DNA from: Haloarcula pellucida
Lineage (GTDB): Archaea; Halobacteriota; Halobacteria; Halobacteriales; Haloarculaceae
Length of the DNA stretch: 64,000 nt
Reading direction: 5' to 3'
Assembly: GCF_014647235.1 (NCBI RefSeq)
Contig: NZ_BMOU01000006.1
Coordinates: 248,001-312,000 of the forward strand
How positions within the stretch are numbered: the first letter of the stretch is position 1; every line of letters starts with the position of its first letter. The notes beneath the pieces are model-generated. The model ran no database searches and was not told the DNA's origin. It was given only the letters and a program-made list of their open reading frames with translations. This document shows positions 33,122-41,588 of this stretch, one piece after another. A program made the translations under genes and the position numbers.

Positions 33122-33469
33122 ATGGCAGACGAACCCGACACCGACGGCGAAACCGACACCGACGACGAGACCGTCTCCGTCTCGATGGAGATTACCGGGA
33201 GCTACGAAGAGGTCATATCGAAACTCGAAACCGATACCTCCGGCGGCGTCTCCCTGACGCCGGTGTTGGCCGACTTCGAGACGCTGCTGGAGACGGTCGT
33301 TCGAATCGACGGCGGCACTCGCAGCGCTATCGCCGAGCAGTTGCCCGCCGACATGAACGCGGCCTTCGACGCGGAGGCCGTCGTCGACGCCATGCAGGTC
33401 CTCGAACGCTACGACCTCGTCGTCCTCGAAGGGAACACCTGGAAACCCGGGCCGCAACTCGACCGCTAG
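33122..33469 (+). CDS. small acidic protein of unknown function
   Basis: 115 residues, very acidic N-terminus (DEPDTDGETDTDDETVSVSM), then two predicted helix-strand units ending MQVLERYDLVVLEGNTWKPG, a pattern like the wing of a winged-helix domain. I do not recognise a family. A TATA-like TATTTCT near 33092 gives near-leaderless spacing. It stands alone between the LarA-like gene and the ABC permease. Confidence 0.72.
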   Translation: MADEPDTDGETDTDDETVSVSMEITGSYEEVISKLETDTSGGVSLTPVLADFETLLETVVRIDGGTRSAIAEQLPADMNAAFDAEAVVDAMQVLERYDLVVLEGNTWKPGPQLDR

Positions 33470-33508
33470 GCGTCGCTGGCGATTCGGGCCGTCCGGGACG
33501 GTGTGGTA

Positions 33509-33516
33509 TTAAATAT
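33509..33516 (+). promoter_or_regulatory. TATA box of the lone ABC permease
   Basis: ATTAAATA centred about 26 bases before the ATG at 33538, favouring that start over the GTG at 33523. Confidence 0.6.
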
Positions 33517-33537
33517 CGTGGGGTGCTGTGGGCGTAC

Positions 33538-34500
33538 ATGCCTCCGTCGTCCTCCACAGCGTCGCTCGCAGACGATGAGACCGACGACTCGGACCTGGTC
33601 GCCGGTACACGGCTCGCGAGGCTCGGTAGCCGATATCGTGGCCCCTTCTATCGGCTGTGCTTCCGCGCTGCGCTCGGTGCGTCACTCCTCGTGACGCTGT
33701 TCCCGATATACTGGCTGCTCGTCACCGCGTTGACGCCGCATTACCTCGTCTGGGGCCACGTCGGCGTCGTGCCGCCGGCGGTGTCCTCCGAGGGGTTCGC
33801 GATGGCGTTCCGTCGCGTCGACTGGGTACTGGCCTTCGCGAACAGTCTGGGCATCGCCCTGTTGACGACGGGACTGGTACTCTGTGTCGCGGTGCCCGCC
33901 GCCTACGCGTTCGGCCGACTCGAGTTCCCCGGCCGCCGGCCGCTGTTTGCCGCCGTCCTCTTTCTCGCTGTGTTCCCGCCTCAGTCGATAGCGATACCGC
34001 TGTACGAACTCTTCGTAACCCCGATACCGGGGCTCTCGGAGAGCGCACCGACGGTGTACCAGACGCCGGCGGCCGTCGTCTTGCCCATCAGCGCGTTCGC
34101 GATGCCGCTCTCTCTTGGCCTCCTCACGGTGTTCTTTGCCGGAATACCCGACGACCTCGAGGACGCCGCACGGATAGCCGGTGCGACGCGGGTGCAGGCA
34201 CTGTGGCGGGTCGTCGTCCCACTGGCACGGCCCGGCATCGTCAGCGTCGCCACCCTCGTCTTCGTGGCCGCCTACACCGAGCAGTTCTTTACGCTTTTCA
34301 TGACCGTCGGCGACGGCGCCGTCGAGACGACCGTTCAACTCGAAATCTACAACATCTACAACCCGTTCTGGGCGCTGGCGTACCCGAACCTGCTGGCGGC
34401 GGCCGGTCTCATCGGGCTCATCCCGTCGTTTCTGGTGTTGCTGTTCGTGAGCGGCAACCTCGACGGGTGGCTCTCTGCGTGGGGTGCCGCGACGAACTGA
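33538..34500 (+). CDS. ABC transporter permease, MalG/sugar type
   Basis: 320 residues and six membrane helices. The cytoplasmic EAA loop is clear (DLEDAARIAGATRVQALWRV then VPLARPGI), and the region around SEGFAMAFRRVDWVLAFANS matches binding-protein-dependent sugar permeases. Normally it works with a second permease, an ATPase and a substrate-binding lipoprotein; none of these lies next to it. It may use subunits encoded elsewhere or be a remnant of a lost operon. The N-terminal extension before the first helix is Ser/Asp-rich. Confidence 0.83.
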   Translation: MPPSSSTASLADDETDDSDLVAGTRLARLGSRYRGPFYRLCFRAALGASLLVTLFPIYWLLVTALTPHYLVWGHVGVVPPAVSSEGFAMAFRRVDWVLAFANSLGIALLTTGLVLCVAVPAAYAFGRLEFPGRRPLFAAVLFLAVFPPQSIAIPLYELFVTPIPGLSESAPTVYQTPAAVVLPISAFAMPLSLGLLTVFFAGIPDDLEDAARIAGATRVQALWRVVVPLARPGIVSVATLVFVAAYTEQFFTLFMTVGDGAVETTVQLEIYNIYNPFWALAYPNLLAAAGLIGLIPSFLVLLFVSGNLDGWLSAWGAATN

Positions 34501-35018
34501 CCGGTGTCTCGCTGCTCCGTGGCCGTCACACGATCTATCGGCCGTCACGCACCGATCTCAGTAGCTTCGACTCAGCTCTCTAGAGGTGTTCGGCGGCGGT
34601 ACTCGGGGCACAGCCGATTGCCTCTGCTCTATCACGTCGTCGACGGGGAACGGGTGGCCGGCGTCGACGACTTCGAGCGCTTCGCGGACCGCCTCGATGC
34701 ACCGTCGCCCGGTCGTGTCCCGGCGGTTCGTGTGGTTCTCCGTGGGCAAACCGGCCGCAACCGTCCTCTCGCAACTGATGCCTACGACGGCAGCGCAGTT
34801 CCGACGCGACGTCGACTGCGGACCGACGTATCCGACGTACCGTGACGGCTCGCGAGAGGCCGTGCAGACGTGGGTCAACGACGGGACGGGGAGGCGGGGA
34901 AGGGACGAGTGGGGCGGGGAGTAGCGGTCGACCGGCGCCGCTGTATCCGTAGTATTACTGTGTAGACACAGCGCCGTATCCAGCGGTCGTGTAGCGAATC
35001 CAACGCGCACAGTCCCGG
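34501..35018. other. 518-bp region without a convincing gene, possible decayed coding sequence
   Basis: A plus-strand stretch at about 34619-34710 has good haloarchaeal codon bias (LYHVVDGERVAGVDDFERFA) but no start or family match and loses its character downstream. The reverse strand is also open yet codon use is poor. I read this as decayed sequence, perhaps the remains of genes once linked to the ABC permease. Short A+T patches near 34955-34970 may hold the promoter of the next small gene. Confidence 0.35.
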
Positions 35019-35204
35019 ATGCGACGGCGCTCCCGGATCGTCGTCCTCGCCGTCATCGTGAGTCCTCTCTTCGTCTGGTTCGGTGGCTGCGTTGTCGTCC
35101 CTATCCCGCCGGACCTCGACACCGCCCTCGGCATCTCGCCGTTCTTCGCCGTCGGTATCTACACCGACGACCTGTCATCGACGCCAGAGGTCTCGGAGGG
35201 CTGA
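35019..35204 (+). CDS. small membrane-anchored protein
   Basis: 61 residues: RRRSRIVVLAVIVSPLFVWF is a basic n-region followed by one hydrophobic helix, then GGCVVVPIPPDLD and an acidic tail. The cysteine after GG could be a lipobox or an ordinary residue. Unknown function; too short for family assignment. Moderate support from codon use and the signal-like N-terminus. Confidence 0.45.
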   Translation: MRRRSRIVVLAVIVSPLFVWFGGCVVVPIPPDLDTALGISPFFAVGIYTDDLSSTPEVSEG

Positions 35205-35227
35205 CTACGGCAACCGACGGGACTTTT

Positions 35228-35704
35228 GTGCGGTCGGTCGGAGACGTGGCTGTGCCACCGGCCGACGGGTCACCCACCAGTCCTTCGCTCTTGCTGTACT
35301 TCGACGCGAGCGTGCTGTACGGGTCCGACGACGGTACGCCCACGTCTGCGGCGGTCGGGTTCCTCGTCGAGGACGGGACGACGACGGTCATCGAGCGGTC
35401 GCTGGCCGTCGACGCGTTCGTCTCCAGTGCGCATCTCGAGTACCGGGCGTTGCTGGAGGCCGTGCGGGCCGTCGAAGCGTACCCGACGACGGTCACGTCG
35501 CTGCACGTCCACGGCGACGCCGACGCGGTGCTCCGGGCGGTGGACCCGACGGCGGCGGCGACCCCGAGTGACCGCGTCGTTCGCCGCCGCGTGGACGCCA
35601 TCCACGAGTGTGTCGCCGACGTGCCGGTCGTCACCTACCGGGCAGTCGAGCGCGGGGAGAACGAGCGTGCCCATCGACTGGCGCGGGCGGGCCACGAGCG
35701 ATAG
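35228..35704 (+). CDS. RNase H-like domain protein
   Basis: 158 residues from GTG. The order of acidic sites fits ribonuclease HI: LLLYFDASVLYGSD (first Asp), HLEYRALLEAVRAVEA (Glu on helix A), LHVHGDADAVLRAV (second Asp). The last site, usually in N-x-x-A-D-x-L-A, reads ENERAHRLARAG, so the fourth acidic residue is a His. Archaeal RNase HI proteins vary at this site, so activity on RNA/DNA hybrids is possible. Length is usual for the archaeal type. Confidence 0.72.
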   Translation: MRSVGDVAVPPADGSPTSPSLLLYFDASVLYGSDDGTPTSAAVGFLVEDGTTTVIERSLAVDAFVSSAHLEYRALLEAVRAVEAYPTTVTSLHVHGDADAVLRAVDPTAAATPSDRVVRRRVDAIHECVADVPVVTYRAVERGENERAHRLARAGHER

Positions 35705-35787
35705 CGGGACGGTCGCGACCGTTCGCGCTCGCTCCCGCGGGCACACCAGCCGTTCGGATCCTCACGGCCGGCCCAGAATCGGCAGTA

Positions 35788-35795
35788 GCTTTTAG
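35788..35795 (+). promoter_or_regulatory. TATA box of the trpB paralogue
   Basis: GCTTTTAG-type box centred about 28 bases before the ATG at 35820; leaderless spacing and an independent promoter. Confidence 0.5.
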
Positions 35796-35819
35796 CGAGA
35801 TGCGCTGTCAGTACGTCAC

Positions 35820-36986
35820 ATGTCCACACCCGGAGCGTTCGAGGAGTTCGGTGGCCGACACGTCCCGGAACCGCTGGAAGAACCGCTCGCGGAACTGGCG
35901 GCGGCGTTCGAGGAGGTGCGCGACGACGAGTCGTTCCGCGAGGAACTGGACTCTCTGTTGGAGCACTTCGGCGGCCGGCCGACGCCGGTGTTCCACGCCG
36001 AGACGTTGAGCGAGCGCTACGACGCGAACATCTACTTCAAGCACGAGGACCTGCTCCACGGCGGCGCGCACAAACTCAACAACACGCTCGGACAGGCGTT
36101 GCTGGCGAAAAAGGCCGGGAAGGAGCGCCTCATCGCGGAGACGGGGGCCGGCCAGCACGGTACCGCGACGGCGATGGTCGGCGCGTTGCTGGACCTCGAT
36201 ACGACTGTGTACATGGGCCGGCGCGACATGCAGCGACAGGAGATGAACGTCTTCCGCATGCGCCTGATGGGGGCCGACGTCGAGGAAGTCACGCGGGGCA
36301 ACGAGGGCCTCGCGGAGGCCGTCGACGCCGCGATGGAGGACTTAGTCGCACACACCGAGGAGACGCACTATCTCGTCGGGAGCGCCGTCGGTCCCGACCC
36401 GTTTCCGCGGATGGTCCGGGAGTTCCAGTCGGTCATCGGACGCGAGGCCCGCGAGCAGATACAGGAGCTACACGGCGACCTGCCCGACGCCTGCGTCGCC
36501 TGCGTCGGCGGCGGGTCGAACGCTATTGGCCTGTTCCACGCGTTCAAACAGGACGACGTGGCGCTGTACGGCGCGGAACCGGCGGGCAAGGGACTCGACT
36601 CCGGCCAGCACTCCGCGCCGCTGTCGGCGACGAAGCACGACGACCCCCAGATTTTTCAGGGGATGAAGACCCACGTCATCGACGAGGACACCGAGAACCA
36701 CTCCGTCAGTGCCGGCCTCGACTACCCGGCCGTCGGCCCGGAACACGCCGCCCTCCAGTCGCTCGGCCGGGCGGAGTACCACGGTATCACGGACGAGGAA
36801 GCGCTCGCCGCGTTCCGTGAGCTGAGCGAGGCCGAGGGCATCGTCCCGGCGCTCGAACCCAGCCACGCCATCGCACTCGCGATAAAACTCGCCGAGGAGG
36901 ACCGCCACGACACCATCCTCGTCAACCTCTGTGGCCGCGGGGACAAGGACATGCAGACCGCCGCCGAGAAGTTCGACCTGTCCTGA
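35820..36986 (+). CDS. trpB: tryptophan synthase beta-chain paralogue
   Basis: 388 residues, PLP enzyme that joins indole (or an equivalent) with serine. The PLP Lys is Lys85 in HGGAHKLNN; AETGAGQHGTATA, CVGGGSNAIGLF (phosphate cup) and NLCGRGDKDM are canonical. It is of the classical TrpB1 type, with LLHGGAHK as in enteric enzymes, but no trpA or other trp gene adjoins it, so it is probably a second copy beside the trp operon expected elsewhere. Free TrpB can use external indole. Has its own TATA box. Confidence 0.87.
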   Translation: MSTPGAFEEFGGRHVPEPLEEPLAELAAAFEEVRDDESFREELDSLLEHFGGRPTPVFHAETLSERYDANIYFKHEDLLHGGAHKLNNTLGQALLAKKAGKERLIAETGAGQHGTATAMVGALLDLDTTVYMGRRDMQRQEMNVFRMRLMGADVEEVTRGNEGLAEAVDAAMEDLVAHTEETHYLVGSAVGPDPFPRMVREFQSVIGREAREQIQELHGDLPDACVACVGGGSNAIGLFHAFKQDDVALYGAEPAGKGLDSGQHSAPLSATKHDDPQIFQGMKTHVIDEDTENHSVSAGLDYPAVGPEHAALQSLGRAEYHGITDEEALAAFRELSEAEGIVPALEPSHAIALAIKLAEEDRHDTILVNLCGRGDKDMQTAAEKFDLS

Positions 36987-37296
36987 TGGTCGGCCGAACG
37001 CTTTCGGGACACTGTGTGCTACTGCGTGCAGTGGCCCGCCTGCCGCGGCGCGTCGAGCGGTCGCGGTTCCAAGACCGACGGATTCCGGCCGACGAACTCG
37101 TCGGCGTGATCAACCTCGGTCGGTAGCAGGCCGCCGACCGCGACAACGCCCCCTCGTGAGATCAGGGTGAGCGGCCGGAGTCGGAGGTCGCTCATCTCTG
37201 TTCTTCAGTTGGTACGGACGGGGTGTCGGCTGTGCCTTCGGTCTCGGATTGGCCGAGAACCAGATACCTAAGTGCGATAGGCCTCTGTGTCCGGGT
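36987..37296. other. 310-bp region with no supported gene
   Basis: One short open stretch on the plus strand (about 37016-37126, ending PADELVGVINLGR) has coding-like codons but no family match and may be a remnant. ATACCTAAG at about 37264-37272 is a TATA-like box, 29 bases before the lipid kinase ATG. Confidence 0.4.
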
Positions 37297-38199
37297 ATGC
37301 AAGTCGGGTCCCGACGGTGTATCGTCAACCCCGTCAGCGGTGACGGGGAACACGCGGACTACGTCGAACGGTTGATGCGGGCCCGCGGGTTCGCCGTCGA
37401 GGAGACGCAGGGTGCCGGCGACGCCGTCGAGTTCGGCCGGACAGCAGGCGCAGACGGCGTCTCCGAAGTCGCTGTCTGCGGCGGCGACGGCACAATCAAC
37501 GAGGTGCTTCGGGGTCTCCACGACGCCGACCACCTCGACGAGGTGACGCTGAGCGTCGTCCCCGCCGGGACGGCGAACCTGCTCGCGGGGACCATCGGCG
37601 TCACGGACCTCCAGCACGGCGTCGAGGTCGCCGACACCGGCGAGACCCGCTCGGTCGATGTCGGCGTCGCCGACGGCGAACCGTTCCTCGTCTCCTGTAT
37701 CGCCGGCCTCCCGGCCGACGCCAGCGTCGCCACCTCCGGCGACCTGAAGGGTCGGTTCGGGACGCTCGCGTTCCTCATCACCGGCACGCAGGAGGCTCTT
37801 GAGTTCGACGGGTTGGACCTCTCTATCGAGGCCGTCGGCGAGGAGGGGCCGTTCACGTGGTCCGGCGAGGCGACCTGTCTCCTCGTCGGCAACGCCCGGA
37901 AGTTCGTCGAACGCGGCGGGCAGGCCGACATGGAGGATGGCCTGCTGGACGTCGCCATCGTCGAGCGGATGCCGGCCGGCAACCTCGTCGCCGAAGCCAT
38001 CGGCCACCGACTGCTCGCTCGGGACACCGAGGGCGTCACGCACGTCCGCGCACGGGACGTTTCCATCGACGGCCACGGCGACCCAGTGACGTTCAGCCGC
38101 GACGGCGAACTCGCCGAACACGAGACCCTCGACGTCTCGGTGGCCGAGCGAACGCTGGACCTCCGCGTGGGGCCGTCCTACGAGCCGAATCCGACCTGA
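37297..38199 (+). CDS. diacylglycerol/sphingosine kinase family lipid kinase (YegS/DgkB-type)
   Basis: 300 residues. The nucleotide loop CGGDGTINEVLRGL (about residues 60-73) and LSVVPAGTANLLAG (about 86-99) are diagnostic of the DAGK catalytic domain; RRCIVNPVSGDGEHADYV starts the fold. The C-terminal part is a beta-sandwich with QADMEDGLLDVAIVERMP. It should phosphorylate a lipid hydroxyl, in archaea presumably archaetidyl-type or polyprenol lipids. The ATG at 37297 is chosen from the TATA spacing and the MQVGSRRCIVNP N-terminus. Confidence 0.88.
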   Translation: MQVGSRRCIVNPVSGDGEHADYVERLMRARGFAVEETQGAGDAVEFGRTAGADGVSEVAVCGGDGTINEVLRGLHDADHLDEVTLSVVPAGTANLLAGTIGVTDLQHGVEVADTGETRSVDVGVADGEPFLVSCIAGLPADASVATSGDLKGRFGTLAFLITGTQEALEFDGLDLSIEAVGEEGPFTWSGEATCLLVGNARKFVERGGQADMEDGLLDVAIVERMPAGNLVAEAIGHRLLARDTEGVTHVRARDVSIDGHGDPVTFSRDGELAEHETLDVSVAERTLDLRVGPSYEPNPT

Positions 38200-38344
38200 G
38201 CGGTCGCCGCCGTCGCCCTCGCCGAACCGTCGACGGACCACGGCATCCTCGCGGCGCTCCGCCGCCTCCGTTCGCGGGCCTTCGCCACCCATCCCCCGAC
38301 GGGCGCTCGGCTACGGCGGTTGCGCGACCTCGCCGACGCGGCCG

Positions 38345-39313
38345 CTACTCGGTGACGTTCGTGTAGAGCGCGCAGTCGTAGTACTCGCCGTCGTAGGCGA
38401 GATACTCCGTCTCGTACATCCTCGGACGGCAGTTCTCCGGTGTACAGTCGAGCGCGTCGCGCATCCGAAGTGTCTCGACCAGCGACTCGAAGGTGTCCGA
38501 GAGCGGCATCGTCTCGCTGTACCGTTCCAGTCCCCGGACGCGCTCGAACAGGTCCCGCACGTCGGGGCCGAGGTCGTCGGGCGCGAGACGGCGTTCCACG
38601 GTGGCGGCGTCGGCGACGTCGTCGAACGCTGCGGCGCTGTCGGCCACCTCCGTCGCGAACCCCGTGTGTTCGGGTTCGACGAGTGTCTCCTGTGCCACCG
38701 TGACTTTCAGCACCGTCCCGTGGACGGCGACGTACTCGTGTTCGGGGTCGGGTGCCAGTTCGCTCTCGACCTCGTCGAGGTGGCGATAGACGAACCCACC
38801 CTGTTCGATGAAGTCCCACGGGGCGCCGCCGCCGTGTTCTTCGGCTCTGGCCGCGAAGAACGCCGGCATCACCGCGTTCTGGTCGTACTCCGGCAGGGCC
38901 TCTCGCGGCGTCCCCTCGGGCGTCTCTTCGGAGTCGACGCGGCCGACCCACGACAGACGCAGCACCGACCGCTCGATGCGTTCGCTGCCGGTAATCACGT
39001 CGTGCAGGAGGTAGTAGCGGCCATCGTGCTCGACGTACTCGCCGTCGGGGACGACGCCGTACCCGTAGGTGCTGACCCGCTCGCCGTCGACGGCGGCAGC
39101 CACCGCTCGACGTCGGGTCCGCTGGACAGGGTGGTCGGCGGCGCGCTCGGGCGGGGTCCAGAGCAACGTCGCTGCCAGCGGGCGGTCGAGGCGGTCGACG
39201 TGGAGCGTCAACTCGACGGTCGGGTCGTTCTCCCCGAGCGAGTCACAGCCAGCGAGGCCGGTGAGGCCCGTGGCTGCCGCTCCGAGGAACGCGCGGCGGG
39301 TTGTGGAGGGCAT
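38345..39313 (-). CDS. Tat-exported lipoprotein of unknown function
   Basis: 322 residues. TTRRAFLGAAATGLTGLAGC at residues 4-23 is a Tat signal with a lipobox. The mature domain is beta-rich in the first half (VELTLHVDRLDRPLAATLLW, EYVAVHGTVLKVTVAQETLV) and carries two cysteine pairs near the C-terminus (ALDCTPENCRPRMY, YDCALY), likely disulfides. A TATA-like CTTTAGG about 27 bases upstream supports the start. Function not recognised. Confidence 0.82.
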   Translation of the reverse strand: MPSTTRRAFLGAAATGLTGLAGCDSLGENDPTVELTLHVDRLDRPLAATLLWTPPERAADHPVQRTRRRAVAAAVDGERVSTYGYGVVPDGEYVEHDGRYYLLHDVITGSERIERSVLRLSWVGRVDSEETPEGTPREALPEYDQNAVMPAFFAARAEEHGGGAPWDFIEQGGFVYRHLDEVESELAPDPEHEYVAVHGTVLKVTVAQETLVEPEHTGFATEVADSAAAFDDVADAATVERRLAPDDLGPDVRDLFERVRGLERYSETMPLSDTFESLVETLRMRDALDCTPENCRPRMYETEYLAYDGEYYDCALYTNVTE

Positions 39314-39424
39314 CGTCGTGGCACTTCGAGCGGGGCTGCCTAAAGCTATCGGCCGCGACACGACACTACAAATCTGCTTTGAGTCTGCCGTGGACATTAG
39401 GTACCGGGGGCCGAACCCCCGTCG

Positions 39425-40195
39425 ATGGCGTTGCTTCGGGTGGTGATCGTCGGTCTGCTCGTCGTCTCCGCCGGCTGTGTCGGCTTCGGCGTCGGTGCCT
39501 CTGACACGGGGAGCGTCGCGACGGCCGGACAGGCCCCACCGGGCGTCGACGGCGGCATCGTCAACGCGACGGCGCTCGTCCGCGCCCACGAACGGTCGCT
39601 CGACGGCGTCGGCGTCGACCTCGCGACGACGTGGACCCATCGGAGTAGCGTGCCGGGCGAGTCGAACCGAACCGTTCGAACGCGGACGCTGACCGACGGG
39701 AACGGCACGCTCTGGCGGCGCGCCGTCACGGCCGGTGACGGAGACGAACGGCGCGTCGAGCGATGGATTGTCGGGGGACGCGGGTTCCGGCACGTCGTCG
39801 GCGGCCGGACCGGCCGCACCGACGGGATGGGGCCGACAGCCCGGTACCGCACGGCCCGCCTCGAACGCTGGCTCGCGACCGGGCGGTACCACGTCGCCGC
39901 TATCGAATCCGGCACGCCCGAGCGGTACGTCCTCACGACGACCACCTACGCCACCCCGGGCGGCGACCCGCGAGAGGCAGATACGGTCCGGTACGAAGCA
40001 CAGGCCGTCGTGACCGGCGAGGGCCGGGTGACGGCCTTCTCGGCGACGCTGGTCACCATCGAGCGGAACAAGTGGGGCCGCCAGACTCGGATTCGCTCGT
40101 ACAGTTACCGGCTGGCACGAACTGGGGGCGTCAGGGTGTCACGTCCCGGTTGGGTTCCCGATATACGGGCCGACGTGGAGGTGGCCGATGGCTGA
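39425..40195 (+). CDS. lipoprotein of unknown function (DUF7537-like)
   Basis: 256 residues. MALLRVVIVGLLVVSAGCVG is a Sec-type signal with a lipobox cysteine near residue 18. The rest is a beta-rich extracellular domain resembling haloarchaeal LppX/LolA-like lipoproteins (VRAHERSLDGVGVDLATTWT, WIVGGRGFRHVVGG, YVLTTTTYATPGGD). Such folds often carry hydrophobic ligands. A TATA-like CATTAGG near 39399 gives leaderless spacing. Its end overlaps the next gene by 8 bases, so it is co-translated with a secreted protease-like protein. Confidence 0.78.
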   Translation: MALLRVVIVGLLVVSAGCVGFGVGASDTGSVATAGQAPPGVDGGIVNATALVRAHERSLDGVGVDLATTWTHRSSVPGESNRTVRTRTLTDGNGTLWRRAVTAGDGDERRVERWIVGGRGFRHVVGGRTGRTDGMGPTARYRTARLERWLATGRYHVAAIESGTPERYVLTTTTYATPGGDPREADTVRYEAQAVVTGEGRVTAFSATLVTIERNKWGRQTRIRSYSYRLARTGGVRVSRPGWVPDIRADVEVADG

Positions 40196-41528
40196 CCGGC
40201 GGGTTGCACTCGCCGTGGCCATACTCGCGGTGGTCGCGCTCACGGGCGCACTGGGAGTGCTCGCGACGACGACGCCGGCCAGTCCGACGCCGCCCCCGTC
40301 CGAGCGGCCCGCCGCGACTGCGCCGACCGAGGCCGGCGAGCAGCCCGACGGTGGCCGGGGGTTCGTCAGTCTCCACGACCGCGGGCTGACCGGCGAGAAC
40401 GTCACCGTCGGCGTCGTCGACGTCACCGGGTTCGACACGGACCGACCGCCGCTGACTCGCTCCGTGCGGGCGGCCCGCGCGTTCGGGACCGGGTCCGTCG
40501 ACGGCGGCCAGACCGGCCACGGCACGGCGGCGGCGACGGTGGTCGCCCGGACGGCGCCGGACGCGACGCTCTATCTCGCCCGCGTCGACGGCATCGACAG
40601 CTATCGGCGGGCCGTACGGTGGCTCAGACGGGCGGGCGTCGACGTCGTCGTCGCGCCGGTGTCGTTCTACGGCCACCCCGGTGACGGCACGGGCGAGGCC
40701 GCGCGCGTCGCCCAACGAGCGACTGATGCGGGGACGGTGTTCGTCGCGCCGGCGGGCAACCTCGCGGCCTCGCACTGGCGGGGTACCTACGACGCCGCGG
40801 GTACCGCGAACGGCACGGTGTTGTTCGGCGGCGACGACGGCGAGTCGCCCGTTCGACGTACCGCCATCGGCGGCGGGACGGACGTGACCGTCTGGCTCTC
40901 GTGGGACCGCGCCCACGCCGACGAGGACTACACGGCCGAACTGTACTGGACGAACGGGACGGCGACTCGACTGGTCGCCCGATCACAGCCGTATCCCGGT
41001 GACGACGTTCCCAACGAACGCATCGTCGCCGACGTCTCGCCGGGTCGGTACTTCCTCGTCGTCCGAGGCCCCGCCGACCCGACCGGCGCCCGTCTCCGCC
41101 TCGTCTCGCCGACTCACGAGTTCTCGCAGGCGCGGCCCTCCGGGAGCGTCGTCGCTCCGGGCACCGCACGTGGCGTGGTCACCGTCGGCGCCTACGATAC
41201 GCGGGTCGAGCGCGTCGAACCGTTCAGTTCCCGGGGGCCGACGCTGGACGGGCGGCCCGGCGTCGACGTGGTGGCGCCGGACCGTCGCTTTGCCGGCCTG
41301 ACCGAAAACGGGTTCGTCGGGTCCTCCGCGGCGGCCCCCTACGTCGGCGCGGTGGCGGCGCTCATGCTCGATGCGGACGGATCGCTGTCGCCGCGCCACG
41401 TCGAACTCCTGCTGGAACTGACTGCTCGGGACGTCGGCCCGCCGGGGGTCGACTACGCCTCGGGACACGGCCTCGCCGACCCGCGGGGCGCTGTCGGGGC
41501 CGCCGAGAACGAGACGGCCGGCGGTTAA
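40188..41528 (+). CDS. subtilisin-family (S8) serine protease, secreted
   Basis: 446 residues with an N-terminal hydrophobic anchor (VALAVAILAVVALTGALGVL) and Pro/Thr-rich linker. The catalytic triad can be placed at Asp78 (VGVVDVTG), His111 (TGHGTAAAT) and Ser380 (GSSAAAPYVG); the oxyanion-hole Asn is in APAGNLAAS. A jelly-roll-like insert (residues about 205-310, DVTVWLSWDR to FLVVRGPADPTG) sits between the His and Ser regions, as in halolysin-like enzymes with inserted domains. Substrates unknown. It follows a lipoprotein gene and precedes a membrane-bound regulator. Confidence 0.87.
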   Translation: MADRRVALAVAILAVVALTGALGVLATTTPASPTPPPSERPAATAPTEAGEQPDGGRGFVSLHDRGLTGENVTVGVVDVTGFDTDRPPLTRSVRAARAFGTGSVDGGQTGHGTAAATVVARTAPDATLYLARVDGIDSYRRAVRWLRRAGVDVVVAPVSFYGHPGDGTGEAARVAQRATDAGTVFVAPAGNLAASHWRGTYDAAGTANGTVLFGGDDGESPVRRTAIGGGTDVTVWLSWDRAHADEDYTAELYWTNGTATRLVARSQPYPGDDVPNERIVADVSPGRYFLVVRGPADPTGARLRLVSPTHEFSQARPSGSVVAPGTARGVVTVGAYDTRVERVEPFSSRGPTLDGRPGVDVVAPDRRFAGLTENGFVGSSAAAPYVGAVAALMLDADGSLSPRHVELLLELTARDVGPPGVDYASGHGLADPRGAVGAAENETAGG

Positions 41529-41588
41529 ACGCGATTTTAAGCCAGCCGAACGGCTATAGTGGTGGCTCCGTCACACCGTAGTAGAGAC

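Noticed and set aside
34558-35010. Reverse-strand frame of about 150 codons in the gap after the ABC permease
   Set aside because: Poor codon bias and no recognisable motif; treated as decayed or non-coding.
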